From contig JASFQI010000355.1 of the NCBI GenBank assembly GCA_050115555.1, positions 1 through 5,112 of the forward strand: a DNA stretch of 5,112 nucleotides, given 5' to 3'. Each line of letters opens with the position of its first letter. Position 1 is the first letter of the stretch. This document shows positions 1 to 5,112 of this stretch, piece after piece. The position numbers and the translations under genes were made by a program. A model generated the notes under the pieces. That model searched no databases and was not told the DNA's origin. It saw nothing but the letters and a program-made list of their open reading frames with translations. This DNA comes from JASFQI01 sp050115555 (GTDB taxonomy: Bacteria; Desulfobacterota; DSM-4660; Desulfatiglandales; HGW-15).

Positions 1-299
1 TATTCCTTCGATCCCCTCAGAAAGAGGTCCTCTTGCTGCAGTGTGGATGAATTCCAGCCGGACTTGATCTGGAGGTGTTGCCGGACAATTCATGGCCTGA
101 AGGAAAGCGGCCGGATGTTTTGCCCACGCTCTGTGCGTGAAAATGCTTCGCTTGTGCCCTTCGTGTTCCTGAGGAATGAGACCATCCCATTATTCGAACG
201 GGACATGGAAGTTTCTGCGAGCTGACTTTCATATACCAAATGGTCCCAAGAGGCAAGATGATGGGATCGCACTTGCCACTGTTTTTATGATAGAAATTT
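1..299. other. Region downstream of the glycosyltransferase gene; no supportable gene
   Basis: This stretch follows the stop codon of the minus-strand glycosyltransferase. It looks less GC-rich than the genes beside it. Plus frame 1 is open from the window edge to a TGA at 223-225 (about 74 codons), and two minus frames are open for 60-100 codons. None of these translations shows a recognisable motif, a plausible ribosome site or a protein-like composition; they are rich in Ser, Arg and His with scattered Cys. The plus frame could in principle be the 3' end of a gene entering from the left, but nothing in the residues supports that. I see no strong terminator for the minus-strand operon here. 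I treat the region as non-coding or decayed sequence. Confidence 0.5.
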
Positions 300-1499
300 T
301 CATTTCTCTGCGCCAGGTCCTTCCACAATCCCCTTCCATTTTACCCGGTAGTGGATGCCATGCCAGGTGATTTTCATGGTAAAAAGGGTCCGCATGTGGG
401 CCCAGGCCGCTATCGGGGGGTTCAGAAAGGCGGCGGCCAGACAGCGCAGCGGCGGGGGCGGCTCGGGGTGCAGGAGCCGGAGCCCGAGCGCCATCGCTGC
501 AAACAGGCAGAGGAAGGCGAGGCAGGCAAGGGCATGAAGTTTCGTCACCCACCCCGGGATCGCACCCAGGACACCGAAGACGGCGAGAGCGAGGACGCCG
601 GAAAAGAGATAGCAGGCAGATCCTGCGGCAAGCCAGCTCCCCGGGAGACAGACCTTGAGGTAGAACCACTGCCGAATGAGCCATTGGACCCAGGATCCCA
701 CGGTTTCCCCTTTGAGGGGCGTGGCCATGTGGGCCCCCGAACTGAGACCCAACCGAAGGCGGTTTTCTTTCAGCAGGGCGGCCAGGGACACATCGTCCAC
801 GATGTTTCGGGACCAGATCTGTTCCACGCCCAGGCGCTCGAAAGTTTCTCTTCGGATGGCGGTGCCGCCGCCCCAGGGCTGGTTCAGGAAAGGGATCCCC
901 TTGGTCAGGTAGAGGACCAGGATGGAGAAGGCATGCCCCAAGGTGGAGAACCTTTGGTCCCGGGGAATGCCGTGGTGATACCCGGAGGTGACCTCGACCT
1001 CACCTCGAACCACCGGGGCCACCAGGGCCTTGAGCCACTGAGGTGGAGCCGTTCGAGTGCTGTCGCAAAAGACCAGGATCGGGGGTCTGGGCTCCAGGGC
1101 GGCCAGCCCTCTGAGCAGGTTGTGATTTTTCTGGCCGCAGCCGGAGGCCATTCCGCTCAGGACGTGCTTCGTCCCGGCACGATTTCCGAGGATTTCCGTG
1201 AGGACGGCGGATGCCGGGTCCTCTCTGTCCCGGGTCACGAGAACCAGTCGGAACGAGGGGTAGTCCTGGGAGAGGAGCGAAGAGATCGCCGCGGGCAGTT
1301 GCGGTGCTGCCCCGGCGGCCGGCACCACCACGCCCACGTCCGGCCAGGCCGTGGAGGGGATTTCGTGGATCGAGGGCTTGCGCCGGATGGAGGTTCCGCC
1401 CACAGCGACCAGGCAGGCGGCACTCAGGAGGCACAGTCCCATGAGGAGGCAAAGGATCATCGTTCCCACCCGCATCAGGTCCGGGATTCGGGGGATCAC
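300..1499 (-). CDS. Membrane glycosyltransferase, family 2/21 (ceramide glucosyltransferase / HpnI-like)
   Basis: The 399-residue product is a predicted inner-membrane glycosyltransferase that would move a sugar from a nucleotide donor to a lipid at the cytoplasmic face. Residues 13-34 form an N-terminal membrane segment. The GT-A domain begins at VGVVVPAAG (55-63). The metal-binding aspartate is in FCDST (144-148), followed by a glycine-rich acceptor loop, WGGGTAIRR (209-217), and VDDVSLA (234-240) with the probable catalytic Asp235/Asp236. RQW (276-278) stands where the family has its (Q/R)xxRW signature, so that motif is degenerate. Three further hydrophobic segments lie near 286-313, 320-341 and 351-370, then the tail ITWHGIHYRVKWKG (377-390), typical of these enzymes. 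Ceramide glucosyltransferases and HpnI share this plan; the SPT-like gene next door favours a sphingolipid-type acceptor. The GTG start at 1499 overlaps the upstream stop by four bases (GTGA), suggesting translational coupling; no Shine-Dalgarno is visible. ATG starts at codons 9 (1475) and 14 are alternatives. The fold is secure; acceptor and sugar are inferred. Confidence 0.85.
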   Translation of the reverse strand: MIPRIPDLMRVGTMILCLLMGLCLLSAACLVAVGGTSIRRKPSIHEIPSTAWPDVGVVVPAAGAAPQLPAAISSLLSQDYPSFRLVLVTRDREDPASAVLTEILGNRAGTKHVLSGMASGCGQKNHNLLRGLAALEPRPPILVFCDSTRTAPPQWLKALVAPVVRGEVEVTSGYHHGIPRDQRFSTLGHAFSILVLYLTKGIPFLNQPWGGGTAIRRETFERLGVEQIWSRNIVDDVSLAALLKENRLRLGLSSGAHMATPLKGETVGSWVQWLIRQWFYLKVCLPGSWLAAGSACYLFSGVLALAVFGVLGAIPGWVTKLHALACLAFLCLFAAMALGLRLLHPEPPPPLRCLAAAFLNPPIAAWAHMRTLFTMKITWHGIHYRVKWKGIVEGPGAEK

Positions 1500-2689
1500 A
1501 GGAGGTGAAGCTCTTTTCCGACCCGCTCAAAGATGTCCAGGGCTGAGGCGATCTGTGATGTCGTGTGCGTAGCCATGAGGCTGACCCGAAGCAGGCTGCT
1601 CTTCGGGAGAACCGCCGGGGGTAAGACCGGATTGACAAAGATTCCTTCTTCCTCGAGTCGCTTGCACATCTGCATGAGGGTGAAGGTGTCGGCAATATAG
1701 ACAGGAATGATGGGGGTCTCCGAATCGCCGGTGTGAAAGCCCATCTCGTTCAATCCCGTTTTCATCATGCGGGTGTTCCGCCAGAGGCGTTCCATACGCT
1801 CGGGCTCCCGTCGAATGATTTTCAGGGCAGCCAGGGCGGCTGCCGCCGAGGAGGCAGGCATGCTGGCGCTGAAGATGAAAGCCCGGGCGTGGTGCTTCAG
1901 GTATTCCATGGCACGCCGGTCGCCCGCCACAAACCCCCCAAGGGTTGCCAGGGACTTGCTGAAGGTCCCCATGATGAAGTCGACCCGGTCCGTCAGCTCG
2001 AAGTGATCCGCCGTTCCTGCACCCTCTTTTCCGAGGACCCCCAGACCGTGGGCGTCGTCCACCATCAAGGCGGTTTGATAGCGTTCCGACAGGTCGGCCA
2101 GCCCGGGAAGAGGGCAGACATCCCCCTCCATGCTGAAGATTCCGTCCACCACGAGAAATTTCACTTTTTCTTCGGGGACCTCCGAGAGGAGGATTTCCAG
2201 TTTCTCGAGGTCGTTGTGAGGAAAGCGCTCCACCCTGGCCATGGACAGCTTGGCGCCTTCCAGGATGCTGGCATGGTCGCACGCGTCCAGGAAGACGGCA
2301 TCGTGACGGTTCAACAAGGTGGCAATAATACCCTGGTTGACCTGGAACCCTGTAGAAAACAGGATCGCCGCCTCCTTCCCGACCCAGTCGGCAAGCGCCT
2401 CTTCAAGCTCGATATGGATATTCAGGGTCCCGTTCAGGAACCTGGAGCCCGCACACCCGGTGCCGTATTTGTTCAGCGCCTTCACGCTGGCCTCTTTGAC
2501 CTCAGGGTGGTCGGTCAGGCCCATGTAGCTGTTGGACCCCAGCATGAGCACCCGTCGGCCTCCTTTCAGAACGACCTCCGTTCCCGGTTCGGACACGATC
2601 TCCCGGAAATAGAAGTAGAGACCCATCTTACGGCCTTCCTCGGCCAGGGTGAAACGATTGATCCTATCCGACAATTTTCCCGTGAGCAT
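1496..2689 (-). CDS. Serine palmitoyltransferase-like alpha-oxoamine synthase (PLP-dependent)
   Basis: The 397-residue protein is a cytosolic, fold-type I PLP enzyme of the alpha-oxoamine synthase family, which condenses an acyl thioester with an amino acid and releases CO2. Visible hallmarks are GSNSYMGL (51-58), YGTGCAGSRFLNGT (75-88), the PLP-stacking His139 in CDHAS, DDAHGLG (211-217) with Asp212 and His214 for the cofactor, and the Schiff-base Lys245 in GTFSKSLATLGG. The stretch 357-370 (PPAV...LLRVS) matches the SPT-type PPATP...LLRxS segment, with Arg368 as the likely substrate-carboxylate or quinonoid-stabilising residue. TFSKSLATLGGF and FIFSASMPAS match bacterial (Bacteroides-type) SPT better than BioF or 2-amino-3-ketobutyrate ligase as I remember them. 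Length is normal for bacterial SPT, with no membrane anchor. The ATG is preceded by GGAG nine bases upstream, and an in-frame TGA just upstream excludes a longer start. The amino-acid substrate is not certain: cysteate acyltransferases of sulfonolipid synthesis are close relatives. The adjacent ceramide-glucosyltransferase-like gene supports a lipid role over biotin synthesis. Confidence 0.88.
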   Translation of the reverse strand: MLTGKLSDRINRFTLAEEGRKMGLYFYFREIVSEPGTEVVLKGGRRVLMLGSNSYMGLTDHPEVKEASVKALNKYGTGCAGSRFLNGTLNIHIELEEALADWVGKEAAILFSTGFQVNQGIIATLLNRHDAVFLDACDHASILEGAKLSMARVERFPHNDLEKLEILLSEVPEEKVKFLVVDGIFSMEGDVCPLPGLADLSERYQTALMVDDAHGLGVLGKEGAGTADHFELTDRVDFIMGTFSKSLATLGGFVAGDRRAMEYLKHHARAFIFSASMPASSAAAALAALKIIRREPERMERLWRNTRMMKTGLNEMGFHTGDSETPIIPVYIADTFTLMQMCKRLEEEGIFVNPVLPPAVLPKSSLLRVSLMATHTTSQIASALDIFERVGKELHLL

Positions 2690-2698
2690 GTCCCGCTT

Positions 2699-2702
2699 CT
2701 CC
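2699..2702 (-). promoter_or_regulatory. Ribosome binding site of the SPT-like gene
   Basis: GGAG on the minus strand ends nine bases before the ATG at 2689. Together with the in-frame TGA further upstream it fixes the start of the SPT-like gene. Confidence 0.6.
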
Positions 2703-2769
2703 GCGCTTCATGATCCCTGTCATTCCCCGAAAAGCAAGTCTCCCCTGAAATCGCACCACGATGGCGAGA

Positions 2770-3999
2770 TTAATACCCCATCAAACCACAGCATCGCGAG
2801 CATACCGGCATGAGCCCTTCCGTGGACAGGCTCCGCCGGAAGGTCTGATAAGCAGGGGCGTTCCACAGCTCCGTGATGGTCGACTCCTTGACGTTTCCGA
2901 CCACATAGTCGTGATAGTCCCGGCAGGGCGACATGTCCCCATTGCTGTCGATCTCGACCGCCTGAAAGATAGAGACACACTGGTCGTATCCAAAGCGGGC
3001 CTGGTGATCCGAGTAGTAGGTCCTGAGGTTTTCCGCCCCCCGGATTGGCGGGATGACCGTGACCGGCGGCATGGACCCGCGCCTGGACCGTCTGGCGAGT
3101 GCATCCAGTTGCTGTTCGATGACGTCACAGTCATCCGGCTGCCAGCCCCCGATCCAGCCCCTGTGGAGTTCGGGTCGCCGGCCGAATCGCCGGGTGTAAT
3201 CCCTCTCGTGGGCCTCTGCGCTTTGTTCGTCGATCCACCAGGAAAGGTAGAAGACAAAGAAATCCACGTGGTCCCGAAAACGCTCGTAAATGTCCATGAG
3301 GTGCTCGGCGTTGTCCCGAGAGATGACGGTGAGCGAAGCGATCAGGGGAAGATCCCTCCCGAGTCGGCGTCGCATGTCATGGACCGACTCCAGTCCGTCC
3401 AGAATCTGCTGGAAGTTGTCCCCTTTTCCGGCCGAGGGCCTGAGGCGGTTGTGCAAGTCGGCCCGGTGCCCGTCAATGGAGACTTGCAGGAGAAAGAGAG
3501 GCATCTCCACGTGAAACCGGGCCGATGCGGCCAGATGGGTGCCGTTGGTCGCAATGGCCACGGGCATTCGGAGGTCCGTGGCTCCAGCCATTACGTCGAG
3601 AATGCCTTCATAGAGCATGGGTTCCCCACCCCACAGGTACAGCGAGGGGTGGTGTCCGTGCTTTGCGATATCGGCAAACAGATCAAGGTATCGGTCCGCA
3701 GAGACCTCGTTTTGCTTCAAGACCTTCAGGTCCTTGCCGTGCAGGAAACCTTTCGGTCCCCACTGGCCGCACGTATGGCACCTCAGGTTGCACAAATCCG
3801 TGATCCGAATGCTGACCTGACGGATCTTCCCGGCCCGCCCTCCGGAATGGCCCGGGTACAGAGTGTTGAAGAAGGTTTTTTCCGTCTCCAGTCTGATCAG
3901 CTTGGAAGCGATCCACGGGTGACGCGCGATTCGAATGGTATGCTTCAACGCCACCCAGGGGTTGATGTGGCTTCTCTTGAACGATTGGGTCGTGTGCAT
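2770..3999 (-). CDS. Radical SAM protein with C-terminal SPASM-like domain
   Basis: With the chosen start the product has 409 residues and is a radical S-adenosylmethionine enzyme. CNLRCHTC (70-77) is the CX3CX2C motif for the SAM-binding 4Fe-4S cluster, LWGGEPM (122-128) is the GGEP motif contacting SAM, and IATNGT (149-154) and VSIDG (173-177) follow as expected for the barrel. A C-terminal SPASM/twitch-like part has Cys341, GDMSPC (354-359), YVVGN (365-369), TELWN (376-380) and a final CSRCC (400-404) for one or more auxiliary clusters. The protein stops five residues after that last motif. Substrate is unknown: SPASM enzymes often act on peptides, but relatives act on sugars, alcohols and lipids, and no precursor peptide gene is visible here. 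The frame stays open to an ATG at 4212, but those extra 71 residues look unlike a domain, and that ATG overlaps a likely -10 element. The ATG at 3999 has GAGGG eleven bases upstream and is preferred. An 80-bp gap without an obvious terminator leads to the SPT-like gene, so a shared transcript is likely. Confidence 0.87.
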   Translation of the reverse strand: MHTTQSFKRSHINPWVALKHTIRIARHPWIASKLIRLETEKTFFNTLYPGHSGGRAGKIRQVSIRITDLCNLRCHTCGQWGPKGFLHGKDLKVLKQNEVSADRYLDLFADIAKHGHHPSLYLWGGEPMLYEGILDVMAGATDLRMPVAIATNGTHLAASARFHVEMPLFLLQVSIDGHRADLHNRLRPSAGKGDNFQQILDGLESVHDMRRRLGRDLPLIASLTVISRDNAEHLMDIYERFRDHVDFFVFYLSWWIDEQSAEAHERDYTRRFGRRPELHRGWIGGWQPDDCDVIEQQLDALARRSRRGSMPPVTVIPPIRGAENLRTYYSDHQARFGYDQCVSIFQAVEIDSNGDMSPCRDYHDYVVGNVKESTITELWNAPAYQTFRRSLSTEGLMPVCSRCCGLMGY

Positions 4000-4205
4000 G
4001 CCTGTGGATTCCCTCAATATCGAGATCTCGGAGAGAGGCCGAGCTTCAGAGATAAGAACGAGGTCCTCGTGTACAGTGAAGAGCGTGCTTCGAGATGCAC
4101 GGACGGTCTCGCAAAAACCTGCTCGACCGATGCCGGCGACACCGTGACCTATGGGAACCACAGGAGTGGATCGATGGGTTCCAGGCCTTTTGGAATACCA
4201 CCATC
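4000..4205 (-). other. Probable long 5' leader of the minus-strand operon
   Basis: If transcription starts near 4205, about 205 bases are untranslated before the radical SAM gene. The stretch has several small inverted repeats: GGAACC/GGTTCC at 4154-4159 and 4177-4182, CGTGC/GCACG at 4084-4088 and 4097-4101, a 13-bp dyad ACGAGG-T-CCTCGT at 4058-4070, and the 10-bp palindrome CGAGATCTCG at 4021-4030. I do not recognise a known riboswitch. The in-frame translation (71 residues, rich in Arg, Ser and Thr) has no recognisable domain, but an N-terminal extension cannot be excluded. Confidence 0.35.
4011..4015 (-). promoter_or_regulatory. Ribosome binding site deciding the radical SAM start
   Basis: GAGGG on the minus strand lies eleven bases before the ATG at 3999. 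The spacing is slightly long but usable. It is the main sequence support for choosing 3999 over the upstream in-frame ATG at 4212. Confidence 0.45.
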
Positions 4206-4211
4206 TATGCA

Positions 4212-4238
4212 TTTATACCAAAGTGAGGCTTGGCACAA
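4212..4238 (-). promoter_or_regulatory. Candidate extended -10 promoter for the minus-strand operon
   Basis: On the minus strand TATAAA (4217-4212) is directly preceded by TGG (4220-4218), giving an extended -10 element TGnTATAAA. A weak -35, TTGTGC (4238-4233), stands 15 bases upstream. The start of transcription would be near 4205. The last A of the -10 is also the first base of the upstream in-frame ATG (4212), so that ATG could not be translated from this promoter. It is predicted from sequence only. Confidence 0.4.
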
Positions 4239-4243
4239 GCCTC
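4225..4243. promoter_or_regulatory. Perfect 8-3-8 inverted repeat, candidate operator
   Basis: GAGGCTTG (4225-4232), spacer GCA, then CAAGCCTC (4236-4243) form a perfect 19-bp dyad. It overlaps the weak -35 and spacer of the left-facing promoter and lies about 57 bp upstream of the right-facing -35. No run of T follows on either strand, so a terminator is unlikely. The position suits a repressor or shared regulator of the divergent genes. The same sequence could also form a stem-loop with a three-base loop if transcribed. Confidence 0.45.
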
Positions 4244-4299
4244 CTGTTCCGATCGCAAGGCCGATAAAATGTGCTGCAGGGTTGCAATCCCCCTTCCCC

Positions 4300-4329
4300 T
4301 TGACACCCTTATGAGTCGACGGCTATAAG
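4300..4329 (+). promoter_or_regulatory. Sigma70-type promoter for the B12 radical SAM gene
   Basis: A consensus -35, TTGACA (4300-4305), is followed after 18 bases by TATAAG (4324-4329), which matches five of six -10 positions. The predicted transcription start is near 4336, leaving a leader of about 80 bases before the ATG at 4418. The leader begins AT-rich (4336-4360) and ends in a short GC-rich hairpin. Confidence 0.55.
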
Positions 4330-4361
4330 GATCGCATTAAATAAAAAGGAAAATTTCTTCC

Positions 4362-4409
4362 ATGCACCCTCCTGAAGGCTTCCACACAGAGCCGGGTTTC
4401 CCCGGGTGA
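4362..4409 (+). CDS. Possible 15-codon leader ORF
   Basis: An ATG at 4362 opens a 15-residue frame, MHPPEGFHTEPGFPG, that ends in TGA at 4407-4409. AAGGA ends eleven bases before the ATG, at a usable distance. It lies wholly inside the predicted leader of the B12 radical SAM gene. Its stop overlaps a GTG at 4406 that is in frame with that gene, so it could couple translation. It is not recognised as any known leader peptide and may be a chance frame. Confidence 0.2.
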   Translation: MHPPEGFHTEPGFPG

Positions 4410-4411
4410 TC
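4392..4411 (+). promoter_or_regulatory. Hairpin next to the ribosome site of the B12 radical SAM gene
   Basis: CCGGG (4392-4396), loop TTTC, then CCCGG (4401-4405) form a short GC-rich stem. It abuts GGTGATC (4405-4411), which resembles the downstream half of the extended AGGAGGTGATC ribosome-binding sequence and sits six bases before the ATG at 4418. The stem could modulate ribosome access; this is inference from the sequence. Confidence 0.3.
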
Positions 4412-4417
4412 GATTCC

Positions 4418-5112
4418 ATGAAAGCCCTCCTCGTCAACCCCGCCTTTCCCCCGACCTTCTGGTCCCTGGACCGGGTGATGAACATGCTCAACAAGGGCTC
4501 CACCCATCCGCCCCTGGGGCTTCTCACCGTTGCGGCCCTACTCCCGGATGATTGGGAATTGAAGCTGGTCGACCTTTCCTTTCAAAGGATCTCTGAGTCG
4601 GACTGGCAGGACTGCGATCTCGTGCTGGTGACCGGCATGATGGTCCAGCACAGGGGGCTTGTTCAAACGGTGCGTGAGGCCGCCAGACGGGGAAAACCCG
4701 CAGTCGTGGGAGGATCGTACGCCTATCATTTTCCTGAAGAGATCCTGAGGGCCGGTGCCGACGTGGTCGTCCGGGGAGAAGGGGAGATCACGGTGCCGCG
4801 GCTGGTTGATAACCTGCGAAGGGGCCGTAAAGAGCGGATCATCGAGGCAGACCGTACGGCCGACCTCACGGAATCGCCTGCCCCGCGGTACGACCTCATT
4901 GATTTGAACCGGTATGCCGACATGTCTGTCCAGTTCTCCAGGGGCTGTCCCTTTGCTTGCGAGTTTTGCGACGTCACGCTCATGCTGGGGAAAAAGGTCC
5001 GCACAAAGACACCGGAACAGGTGCTGCAGGAGCTGGAAACTCTCTACCGCATGGGTTGGCGAAGGGCTGTTTTTTTCGTGGATGATAACTTCCTCGGAAA
5101 CCCGATAAAAAC
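4418..5112 (+). CDS. B12-binding radical SAM protein (HpnP/HpnJ-like style), 3' end beyond window
   Basis: The frame runs unbroken from the ATG at 4418 to the window end (231 codons plus two bases). Residues 1 to about 135 form a cobalamin-binding-like domain: MKALLVNPAFPPTFW, PPLGLLTVAALLP (31-43), VVGGSYAYHFPEEI (96-109) and RGEGE (119-123). As in many of these enzymes there is no DxHxxG, so cobalamin would bind without a protein His ligand. A linker (SPAPRYDLIDLNRY, 153-166) leads to the radical SAM motif CPFACEFC (177-184) and then RTKTPEQVL (195-203) and FFVDDNFLGN (219-228). This pattern is typical of B12 radical SAM proteins that end in a DUF4070-type domain, a group related to the hopanoid methylase HpnP; that domain would lie past the window. 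Such enzymes methylate unactivated carbons or perform ring contraction. An in-frame TGA at 4373 limits the start to ATG 4418 or GTG 4406; ATG fits relatives better. It is divergent from the lipid operon; the substrate cannot be told from sequence. Confidence 0.85.
   Translation, partial: MKALLVNPAFPPTFWSLDRVMNMLNKGSTHPPLGLLTVAALLPDDWELKLVDLSFQRISESDWQDCDLVLVTGMMVQHRGLVQTVREAARRGKPAVVGGSYAYHFPEEILRAGADVVVRGEGEITVPRLVDNLRRGRKERIIEADRTADLTESPAPRYDLIDLNRYADMSVQFSRGCPFACEFCDVTLMLGKKVRTKTPEQVLQELETLYRMGWRRAVFFVDDNFLGNPIK

Noticed and set aside
252..286. GGCAAG/CTTGCC stem followed by GTTTTT on the plus strand, considered as a terminator
   Set aside because: The stem is only six pairs with a 14-base loop, the T run is not adjacent to the stem, and it faces the wrong way to end the minus-strand operon.
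1500..1506. AGGAGGT on the plus strand, considered as a ribosome binding site
   Set aside because: It lies antisense inside the end of the SPT-like gene and no supported plus-strand gene follows.
351..1508. 385-residue open frame on the plus strand
   Set aside because: It is antisense to the glycosyltransferase and rich in Gly, Arg, Asp and Gln, with no family signature.
1733..2713. 326-residue open frame on the plus strand
   Set aside because: It is antisense to the SPT-like gene, whose PLP motifs are intact; the plus translation is low-complexity and without motifs.
2761..4314. 517-residue open frame on the plus strand
   Set aside because: It is antisense to the radical SAM gene, which has clear CX3CX2C and GGEP motifs. 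The plus translation has no recognisable domain and arises from GC-rich codon use.
4309..4527. 72-residue minus-strand frame over the control region
   Set aside because: It overlaps the start of the B12 radical SAM gene and its promoter, and has no motif or plausible start.
5070..5076. Run of seven T, considered as a frameshift site
   Set aside because: The frame through it encodes the conserved FFVDDNF motif without disruption, so it is ordinary coding sequence.

Overview
The window holds four protein genes in a GC-rich bacterial chromosome segment. Three lie on the minus strand in the order radical SAM/SPASM protein (about 3999 to 2770), serine palmitoyltransferase-like PLP enzyme (2689 to 1496) and membrane glycosyltransferase of the ceramide-glucosyltransferase type (1499 to 300). 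The fourth is divergent on the plus strand: the first 231 codons of a B12-binding radical SAM protein, from 4418 and cut by the window end. GC-rich codon use, the Bacteroides-like SPT sequence style and the two different radical SAM enzymes suggest an anaerobic or microaerophilic Gram-negative such as a Desulfobacterota-like lineage. This is a low-confidence guess from gene style only.

Layout. Positions 1-299 follow the last minus-strand gene and hold no gene I can support. Positions 300-2689 are two genes coupled by a 4-base GTGA overlap. An 80-bp gap without an evident terminator separates them from the radical SAM gene, so the three probably form one operon. Positions 4000-4417 are the divergent control region. 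It carries a near-consensus sigma70-type promoter facing right (TTGACA, 18-bp spacer, TATAAG), a weaker extended -10 promoter facing left, and a perfect 8-3-8 inverted repeat (4225-4243) lying over the left-facing promoter. A possible 15-codon leader ORF precedes the plus-strand gene.

How the genes may work together (inference). The PLP enzyme would condense an acyl thioester with a small amino acid (serine, or possibly cysteate or another) to give a 3-keto long-chain base. The glycosyltransferase would add a sugar to the resulting lipid at the membrane. The SPASM radical SAM protein in the same operon, and perhaps the divergent B12 radical SAM enzyme, would modify the lipid. I know of no characterised sphingolipid or sulfonolipid pathway with this gene set, so the locus is a candidate for an unusual, radical-modified, glycosylated amino-lipid.
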